Source: Persicaria tinctoria
Lineage: Eukaryota; Streptophyta; Magnoliopsida; Caryophyllales; Polygonaceae
Assembly (NCBI GenBank): GCA_037127255.1
Contig: JBANSL010000012.1
Coordinates: forward strand, 19,726,615 to 19,790,614
Reading direction: 5' to 3'
Length of the DNA: 64,000 bases
Below the pieces are notes generated by a model. That model had not been told where the DNA came from. It saw only the letters and a list, made by a program, of their open reading frames with translations, and ran no database searches. The translations under genes and the position numbers were made by a program. Below, piece by piece: positions 56,431-64,000 of this stretch (within the stretch, counting starts at the first letter, position 1; the number at the start of each line of letters is the position of its first letter).

Positions 56431-57144
56431 AGCTCAACTTGGCATCATAAAGTTGATAAGTGAAGGTGAAAATCTTAGAGTTATCAATGTCATTACCATG
56501 AAATGGAAAACTTTGTCCTGTACACCTTATACTGTGCACCTAGCCCTTCACATCCTATTGTGAACCACCTACTATGTACTATATATATTTTTCAACACCT
56601 TCACCTATTTCTGAGACCCACCCTCGTTCTTCACCTAATTTAGTGGTACCTTCTTTGGCCCAAAAATGATCTTCACCACCTACTATGCAAGCTTAATTTA
56701 GTGGACACAACCTTCGAAAATCAGCAAGAATTGTTCATCTTCCTGTTTAACGGTATCACTGCTAGCTGAGTACATGGTCTCTTTGGCAAATGCTCTTAGC
56801 AATAAGGAACCTCAGCTTTATAAAGCAGTACAGGATGTGAAATGACAAGAGGCTATGAATTTGGAGTTAAATGCTCTTTGATTAGAACAACACATGGATG
56901 AGAGTTAACTGCTTTACCTCCTCCTGGCCATAAAGCTTTAACTTCCAAATGGGTCTACACTCTACAGAGTGAAGGGGTACAATCAGGATTATAAACACAG
57001 AACAGGCCAAAATTGGTTACTGTATGAATTCTTATATACTCCATTGTTGTGTCCACAACAAAGCGCGCATTGGCCTCTTGGTAAAATTGAGTAATTGACA
57101 TCAATAATACTTTTTTCAGGGTTTATTGATGAAGATATGTTACG

Positions 57145-57845
57145 TAGGGGTGGCAATCGGGTTGTTCGGGTCAGATTCTGGTATACCTATTTGGGTTCGG
57201 TCATATCTCAGGTCGGGTATATTGTATGTTCGATCGGATTCGGGTCGGGTTGGGTAAGTTTTCGGGTCAAGTGGATTTCGGGCTGGGTTAAGCTGATCAC
57301 GTTTAGTTTATTATAAAATGATGATTATTTTTTATTTAGCTTAATTATTGACTATAACATCTTTCTTTTTTTATCCACAATTTGAATGCTTCTCCTCCAG
57401 ATCAGGTTTGGGTTGTGCATTATACTAGATTTTCGGGTTTCGGGTTCGGGTCTAGATTTGTAGTAACTAGTAAGTGAATGGCATCTTAATTATTGACTAT
57501 TAAATACTCCCTCCGTTAATTAAAACTTGACGTTTTACTATTCACGCACGCTTTTTGAGGTGTTAAAAACTCTATAAAATATTAACTTTTTTAATATATT
57601 TTTTTTAATAAATTCATACTTATTGCTATTAAGTATGAATTTATGAAAACAAATTTTAAAAAAAAGTTAATATTTCATATAGTTTTTATCATTCTAAAAA
57701 GGCGTGCATGAATAGTAAACGACAAGTTTTAATTAACAGATGGAGTATAAAATTGGTCGGGCTCGGGTTGTGCATGTTATTAGATTTTCGGGTTTCGGTC
57801 AGTCCTAGGTTCGGGTGAGTCGGGTCAGATTTTATCAGCTCTATA
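57145..57845. mobile_element. hAT-like element inserted in the Copia RT
   Basis: It begins TAGGGGTGGCAATCGGGT, a common start of plant hAT-type non-autonomous elements. Both sides repeat TCGGGT/GGGTTCGGG phrases. It interrupts the Copia reading between GFIDEDM and APKGYL. The right end near 57845 is not sharply defined, and no exact 8-bp duplication was seen. Confidence 0.5.
57507..57745. mobile_element. Stowaway MITE nested in the hAT-like element
   Basis: CTCCCTCCGTTAATTAAAAC on the left and the complement of CTCCATCTGTTAATTAAAAC on the right, with flanking TA. Arms share TACTATTCACGCACG-type sequence. Length 239 bp. Confidence 0.85.
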
Positions 57846-59039
57846 TACAAGCACCTAAGGGATATTTGAATGCTTCTCCTGATCAATTTTGCAAACTCAG
57901 ACATTCCCTTTATGGACTTAAGCAAGCAACTCATCAATGGAACAATGAGCTTACCAAAATTTTCTACTTCCTGGGAGTTTGAACAATCAAAAAACAATGA
58001 TTCATTGTTTGTTAGGGACAATGATAGATTATTCATTGTTTATTAGGGACAATGATAGTGTGTCTATGGAACATGTTAACTTACCAAGCTTTATTTCCAT
58101 CCCTTGCTTTGATTTACCCTCTAATGGAGAATTGATGTAGTCTTATATTAATTGTGTCAATGATAGATTATTCTCCATACTGCATTTACAATCAAAGATC
58201 TACGCCTAGCAAGGTACTTGTTAGGAATTGAGATCTTCAGGACTGATGCATCATCTCACCCCCCAAAGAAAATACATTAGTGATATATTCTAGTTGATTA
58301 TATGACAGAGCACAAGCTAACCCTACTGGTTTTTCTTTGCCAACAAGGCTTAAGTTGAGTGCTTTACTTGACATTAACTACGCCTCATTTAAACATCTCA
58401 ATCATTTTGCTGCTTCTCAGCTATGTCTTTATGTATTTGCTCGGTACCATCTCCAAAGGATTGCTGACTAGGGAGCTTGCCTTACAATATGCCGTTCACT
58501 TACTGGTTACTGCATATCCTTGAGTCACTCTCTTGTTGCTTGGAAGACGAAGAAGCAACGTACTGTTTTCAGAAGCTTAGCTGAAGCCAAGTGACAGCTG
58601 CAAAACTGATATGGATTCTTACGACCCCCTGATTTGCATCATCCTCTCCCATTGCTAGTCAGTTCGTTTTGTGATAACCGAGTGGCTCAAACAAATTGCT
58701 CCCACACTTCCATGAATGAATAAAGAATATTGAAACAGATTCTCATTATACTAACCTACAGCTCGCTGATATCATGACAAATATATTGTCTCATGCTCAA
58801 CATGCCTTGAAGAGACTCCAACTTGAAGGGGGTGGATGTAGAAATAGTTAGGCAGTTGCTGCAGATTAATTATATTAGCGTGGCCACGCAGCTGATTGTC
58901 GGCCACATGTTGTGGCGGTTTAAGCTTTGTTATGTATAAAAAGAGAAAACCTTGAATGTAGATGAATTAAGTCATTTTTAGTTTTCCTCTGTTACTCCCA
59001 ACTGTTTGATTTCTCTTACAGATTAAATATTTCTATACA

Positions 59040-60107
59040 TACCATTAATCCATTCAACCACAAGGGCTTGACCACCTCACCCATGTGAAGACTCGTGCTT
59101 ATACCTCTGTCATAGACATATGAATAAACATCATCTGCAACCAAACCAATACCAACCTAAACTATGAAGGCAACAAGAACCTATTCACAATTACAATTCA
59201 GAGTTCAGTTGTGAAATACTAGACTTCAATTAAAACCCTCATTGTCCCTGTTTCTGCCCTAGTACCAAAAACTGCAACTGACATGGCTGACTACTTGAAA
59301 CTCTCATTGTCCCTCTTTCAGCTGAAGTTTCTCGAACTACAGATCAAACAATTCCAAATTTCTACAAGTCTCTATATTATATTGAAATTAGCATTATAAT
59401 CTTTCTGGTCCATGGTATTTGTTATTCAGCAGCTAGACTAATATTTTTCCACAAAAATGTCAACAGGAGATAAGAATAAATGATGCCTAGACACACAGCA
59501 ATGAAGGTAACTTTGGCATGCAACATAATTTCATCCCATACAAACTCTCCCTATCATTTACCAGCTGCAAGCACAATTGTTATTTGATAAAAACACATTG
59601 TGCAACATCAGTTATGGAATGCAATAAGAACCTCAACTTCATTATAACGCAAAACGTAAGAACTAAGAACATAACTGAAGATTTGCTATATCATATATAT
59701 ACCAGCTAAGGTCTAGCTTGCAACATTTAACTCTGCTGGATTCTGAAGAGACAGTCTAGAATTTAGCAGATGACTGACATCACTGGGTATGGCTTGGAAC
59801 AATGGAAGCAATGCCAGATCATATAACCAGTATCAAGCTCATGTGTCTTTTATTATACCAAACAGTGTGCATATAGATTTCAGTAACTACATGTAACCCA
59901 AGGGATTAAAAAATATGAAGACTGAAGTGACATTAAACATATGTACATTCGACATTCATTATTTATTTATCCACTATCGTGTGAAATTCTTTCCTTTGCC
60001 AGTAAATTGTTATATCCTGACAGAACATGAACACCTATGGTATGTCAAAAAGAACAAGGGATCACCTCGGCCCTAGTTGTAGTAATGTAGTAACAATGCC
60101 TGTACTG
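59040..60107. other. Downstream flank of the J-protein gene
   Basis: No coding region or repeat is recognised. The part nearest 60108 is likely the 3' UTR of the J-protein gene. Confidence 0.4.
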
Positions 60108-61361
60108 CTACTCTGCTTCCCGCTTTTTCTTCTCAACAGATTTCATGGCTTCCTCAAATGATTTCTGCCAAAAGAACACCAAAAAACCAGTAACACATTT
60201 TAGACAACAAACTCTCCAAATTATGACAAAATCGTCAGCAAAACGAACTTTAAGCATATCATCATCCGTACTCCATACTATTGGTGAGAGGTTACTCCAT
60301 CCACAAAGGAGGTGACTAAGAAATCAAGAATTATCAACTGCCTACTTATCAACATTTCCAATTCCACGAGAAGATTTGGACCATTTGGTGGGTAGAGCCA
60401 TTGGGTATTTTCTCTTCTGAAGAACTATCAATTTAATCTCCTATCTAAATGATTAAAAGAAGGTGGAAAGATAGATTCTTTGATGAGAAATTGGTTCCAT
60501 CAACAATTACAGTGGTTTTATTTTCTCAGACATTCAGCAAAAAAAGGCATATGCAGAACACAAACTTCATATATAAGGATTAAGGAGTGATATAAATCAT
60601 TGTGCATTTTCTGCTTCCCTGCCACAATGAAAGTGAACTCTAGCAAACACCAGAGAGCATTGGAGGAGTTCATATGGTCATAACATTGGATGCCATTCCA
60701 GTAAAATTAGACTACTGAAAGTAAAAGGAAAATGCATACCCCAGAATTTTGAATCTTCCAAAGTGTATCCCCACTTCTATCAATTGCAACTGCACCACCG
60801 AGCAAAATACTGCAGGAGACAGCAAAGTATCAATCTCCATCTTACTGATGTACTGTACCGGAAAAAAAAAATTCCTTATGAAAGTTTCACATGGCTGAAA
60901 GATAAAGAGGAATGTTGAACGTACCCAGCAAAGGCAACGTTGAGGAGGAAAACCCTAGTGGTTAAGAACCGAAGTGCAACATCCAACTTTGAAACCCAAC
61001 CATCATAACTCGATGAAGGCGGGGCTCTATATCGGTGCTTATGATACGAATTCTGGTAATAACTGGAATAAGTATTATTGGAGCGATTCCCGTGGAAACC
61101 GGCGCCGGTGCCTGAGCCGCCGCTGGCGGCACCAGTGCGATAAGCGATATTGTATGCGGCGCGCTTGCGATCGTCGATAAGGACGTCGTAGGCGTGAGAG
61201 ACCTGCTTGAATCTGCGAGTGGCTTCTTCTCGGGCGAAATCGGAGGATTGCGCGTGCTTGTCGGGGTGGAACTTGATCGCCAATCCACGGAAAGCCTCTT
61301 TAATTTCGTGTTTCGATGCGTTCCGTCGCAACCCTAGGACCTTGTAGAGATCCTCCGCCAT
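60108..61361 (-). CDS. J-domain (DnaJ) membrane co-chaperone, DNAJ 72-like, three exons
   Basis: Exons on the minus strand: 61361-60925, 60809-60740 and 60164-60108, joined by GT-AG introns, give 187 residues ending at TAG (60108-60110). The J-domain spans residues 4-72 with FHPDK (HPD at 32-34), needed to stimulate Hsp70 ATPase. A Gly/Ser/Tyr-rich linker follows, then a hydrophobic segment (VFLLNVAFAGILLGGAVAI) and a C-terminus DRSGDTLWKIQNSGKSFEEA ending KSVEKKKREAE. The layout, the TLWK...NSGKSFEEAM motif and the length match Arabidopsis chaperone protein dnaJ 72. An upstream in-frame ATG at 61430 would add 23 residues, but MAEDLYKVLGL is the family-like start. The gene looks intact and is probably a housekeeping gene. 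Confidence 0.92.
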
Positions 61362-61973
61362 TGCTGAAATTGACCTCCGAATCCGGATTACGAGTTCCAG
61401 GAATTGAGAAATTGACTTGCTGAAGACCAATTACAGGCAAGATCGAGGTCATGGAGATGCAGATTGCAGATGTATAAATCTAAAGTCGCAGCAAGTGTTG
61501 GCTGTGTGGAGATTTCATAGGTAAATCATTCGCCCTTCAATCAATTTTGATATTCGTGGCAATTTTGTGGCCGGAGGAGGGTCTGTTACTCTGTTACAGT
61601 AGTGTTACCTAAATACTCAACAAGTTTTTTATACACTTTTCTAACATAAACAATACTATTATTCCGTAATAGTATTAATATTAGTTACTGCACTTTTTTA
61701 GTAAATTTAATAATTAAAAATATTAAAAAATAATAAGAAATTTAAATTAATATAATAAAATATAAATGTAATATCATTCAAATATTAGTAAGGCAATTTT
61801 ACAACCACCTGTAATGTGGGGAGCAAGTGTTGGGTCACATCGTCTTTAGTTTTTCGTGGTTACAAAGGGTTAAAATTCACCTTCTAACACAATAGCTTAA
61901 GTCAATGTGTACCATAACTTATAAACCACTATTTTTTCATGTTTTCCCAATACGGGACTTTATATCTCAAATA
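61362..61973. other. Upstream flank of the J-protein gene
   Basis: It contains the 5' UTR/promoter of the J-protein gene and AT-rich DNA. No clear TATA box or other gene was recognised. Confidence 0.4.
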
Positions 61974-62590
61974 TGTAAAGACCGAATTTTAGAATTTCTA
62001 AAAAAGGAAAGCTTTCAGAAAACCCCGTCCTCGAGCAATTTCTATTTTCGGAAAATCCTTGGAAAATAACTATCCCGACGCACCTTGAATTTTAAATTTG
62101 GCGGATTTTAAACCCTAGCTATTGGATTTCGGTTTTGAGGATTCAAGAGTCATTTAAAATGAATTTGGATTTCGGTCGGATTTCAAATGTTGGGTCTCGA
62201 GATGGGATGTCGGGATTTAAAGTTGAAAGAATTAATGAAATCTCACTTTCTCTCTCCCTCTCCTTCCCTCGCGCCTCTCTCTCTCTGTATATCTCTCTCC
62301 TTAAGTGTTTTGTCCTCTAGCTCATGAAAACCCTAATGAGCCTTTTGTCTCTCCTATATAAAGATGCAACAATACTCAAATGGAACCTCTCATCACAATA
62401 AAAAAAACTGAGCCAAAGATAATACCCTAGCCTTCATTTGAAGATCCTAAAACCCTCCTCCAAACCATAAATCCAAAACTCCCACCTTTCTTCCCTTGAA
62501 TCCAAATCTCTACCCTCCCATCTTCCATTTTGTGTTTCTCAAGCCATAAACATCCTCAAAACCCCTCCAAGAAGTTCTCATTTCACAAGT
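61974..62590 (+). mobile_element. LTR fragment, TGTAAAGACCG family, with TATA box
   Basis: Starts TGTAAAGACCGAATTTTAG and shares the CCGTCCTCGAGCAATTTCTA region with the fragment at 35081. A CTCTCTCC tract leads to a TATA box (CTATATAAAGA at about 62354), then a leader with AAACCC repeats. It ends where the plant-mobile-domain frame begins. Confidence 0.6.
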
Positions 62591-63547
62591 TGGGTATCTC
62601 GTCTAGTATCGGGATGAATGTCATTGGTGGGTATACTGCTCTGTTGCAGGTACTGCAATCTAGAAATCCCCTAACTATGATGTGTTTTGTAATTGAATAT
62701 TATTCAATGTCTGACGGTTTTTGCGGTCTTCCAGTATTGGATATTTGCTCATTTCCCAATGTTCTCACCGGGCGTTTATGAGGACCCGGGGAAACATGGA
62801 GACCCTCGCTGGGCAAAGCAATACACAGCCCGACCTACACCAAGTGTGACTACGGAGAGGGCACTTCAGTTCATAAAACAATTGGAAACAATGCGGGCGG
62901 AGGACGTCAAATTCATGCCCTACGGTCAGCTGGATTTCAAAGGGTTTTACCGGGTCTCTCGATATAGAGGAATCATCCAATTTTCTACCACCAAGGAACC
63001 CTACATGCTAGATAGAGTTCTGCAACAGTTTGGCTATGTGCAGACAGTTATGATGGAGAGAATCCTCCGGCTTAGAGAAGAAAGACCACAAATGACCAAG
63101 GGCCTCAAGCTAATCTGAAGCCCCGTGGACGAACGTTGGGATGACCACTTAATTGCCTCATATGTGTACATATCATTCAACGGCCATTCACCCGCGTTTG
63201 AGCCTCATGTCGTTTCTGCAGACTACATGCAGTGGCTTGCTGAGCGTGGCCACCCCTTTGTTTTTTAAAGGCTCACAGCAACAGCTACAACCGACATATG
63301 CTCTTCCTGTTGTTGTATACGATCAGCGGGTACGTATGCAGATTACCAATTACCTTTCATTGTAGTTGCTCTGTTTGATACCTTTGTTTTCATCGCCATC
63401 ATATTGTGTTCGTTGTAGCGTTTTGGTGTGTTGATGTCTCGTATGGATGCCATGTTGACTCGGGGTGATGATGTGTTATATACCTATGAGATTCGGGAAT
63501 ACCTCCGGGAAGCTCGTGGATCGGAGTTTCCTGTAGCGCCTACGTAG
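62590..63547 (+). pseudogene. Plant mobile domain (PMD, aminotransferase-like) relic
   Basis: Exon segments read IGGYTALLQ, intron 62650-62734 (GTACTG...TTCCAG), then YWIFAHFPMFSPG, DPRWAKQYTARP, LDRVLQQFGYVQTV, a premature stop at 63116-63118, SPVDERWDDHLIASYVYISF, DYMQWLAERGHPFVF, a frameshift near 63260, ALPVVVYDQR, a second intron (63330-63418), and RFGVLMSRMDAM ending at TAG 63545-63547. The GG..ALLQ.W...HFP, VLRQFG.xQ and Y..W...H.RP-like pattern is that of the PMD. This domain is found in MAIL1-type proteins and many transposons. One stop and one frameshift make it a pseudogene; the N-terminus is replaced by LTR sequence. Confidence 0.75.
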
Positions 63548-64000
63548 GTTCGTGCATCGCAGGTCTACTAGTGGAAGCCAAACAACTGAGTGGATTGGGA
63601 CTTGACACACGGACTTGTACTTAAACCCTCCCAGTTCTAGTCTATCTATCTTTACATTATCTGTTGTATGTATGTTTGCAGTAGTAGTTTGTAGGGAGGA
63701 CTTGTACTTTATGTTTGCAGTAGTAGTTTGTAGGGCAGACTTGTACTTGGACCCTCGCATATGTTTCTGTTTGGGTTTGTAGTTTTCAATTGGGTCTTGT
63801 ACTAGGTATTTTCTAACTATGTTTGTAGTCATATTTTTTAAAATGGAACTTGTATTGCAGATTGCTAACACTTCGTTGAACAAATATATTATTTTGCATA
63901 TCTAATTTTGCATAACAGTAGAGTATATAACGCCATCAGTTCACATCCATTTCTTATGCTACGCGAACAGAAAACCATTACTACACGGGGCCCGCTCTCT
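63548..64000. other. 3' flank of the PMD relic
   Basis: It holds a 39-bp tandem duplication at 63671-63748 (TATGTTTGCAGTAGTAGTTT units) and no further gene. Confidence 0.5.
63671..63748. repeat. 39-bp tandem duplication
   Basis: Two consecutive near-identical units start TATGTTTGCAGTAGTAGTTT and end GACTTGTACTT. Confidence 0.85.

Larger units (their letters stand above)
56760..59039 (+). mobile_element. Copia (Ty1) relic: RT, RNase H, PPT and 3' LTR
   Basis: Frame-broken plus-strand segments read EAMNLELNAL (about 56850), PGHKALTSKWVYT (about 56930), GFIDEDM (57120), then, after an inserted element, APKGYLNASPDQFCKLRHSL and YGLKQATHQWNNEL (57850-57950), LARYLLGIEI (58205) and SWKTKKQRTVSRS (58540). 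A purine tract GAAGGGGGTGG precedes an LTR of about 203 bp (TGTAGAAATAG...TTCTATACA, 58837-59039). Gag, protease and integrase are absent. Stops are abundant. Confidence 0.8.

Noticed and set aside
61362..61430. Upstream ATG extending the J-protein by 23 residues
   Set aside because: The extension lacks conservation with the family start (M-x-x-x-Y-x-VLG), so the downstream ATG at 61361 was chosen.

Overview
This is a nuclear genomic segment from a flowering plant, most likely a eudicot. It is AT-rich and dense with transposons, with a few host genes and spliceosomal introns. It carries the usual plant repeat set: L1 and RTE LINEs, a tRNA-derived SINE, Copia LTR elements, hAT, Mutator-like (MULE) and Stowaway elements, and a Helitron-like end. 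The species cannot be named from this sequence.

Host genes are sparse. A berberine-bridge-enzyme-like (BBE-like) FAD oxidoreductase runs off the left edge (1-220, minus). A complete intronless BBE-like gene lies at 46311-48014 (minus). Two broken 3' fragments of the same gene sit at 8859-9183 and 38636-38870, so this is a decaying BBE-like cluster. A single-exon DUF4220/DUF594 membrane protein lies at 9508-11718 (minus). A three-exon J-domain membrane co-chaperone of the Arabidopsis DNAJ 72 type lies at 60108-61361 (minus). A plant-mobile-domain relic with recognisable introns lies at 62590-63547 (plus).

Layout. 0.7-8.1 kb: a TIR element, a MULE transposase start, an orphan ORF and a MULE with about 120-bp TIRs. 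8.8-11.7 kb: a BBE-like fragment, then the DUF4220 gene. 12.6-18 kb: an RTE LINE tail and a degenerate minisatellite split by two hAT insertions with perfect 8-bp target duplications, one of which holds a 2.7-kb LTR-like insert. 19-22 kb: an hAT element, a solo-LTR candidate and an L1 tail. 22.5-29.1 kb: a foldback element and a large TIR element carrying a minisatellite and a Helitron-like insertion. 29.3-33.4 kb: a Pack-MULE carrying exon fragments of a KNOX homeobox gene and an EXO70 exocyst gene. 33.7-38.9 kb: Copia gag, hAT, foldback and Stowaway elements, ending in a BBE-like fragment. 39.6-40.6 kb: a Pack-MULE carrying a cytochrome P450 fragment, with a perfect 9-bp target duplication. 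41.2-45.5 kb: a sister of the first Pack-MULE, containing an L1 that itself contains an hAT element. 46.3-48 kb: the intact BBE-like gene. 48.4-59 kb: nested L1, RTE, hAT, SINE, Copia and Stowaway elements. 60-64 kb: the J-protein gene, then an LTR fragment abutting the mobile-domain relic.

The most noteworthy content is the set of gene-capturing MULEs. Two related elements (29.3-33.4 kb and 41.2-45.5 kb) share TIRs and a GTCAGC-rich minisatellite. In the first, a perfect 12-bp palindrome occurs four times, close to the edges of captured gene pieces. No operon-like or clustered pathway is visible, and the host genes appear functionally unrelated.
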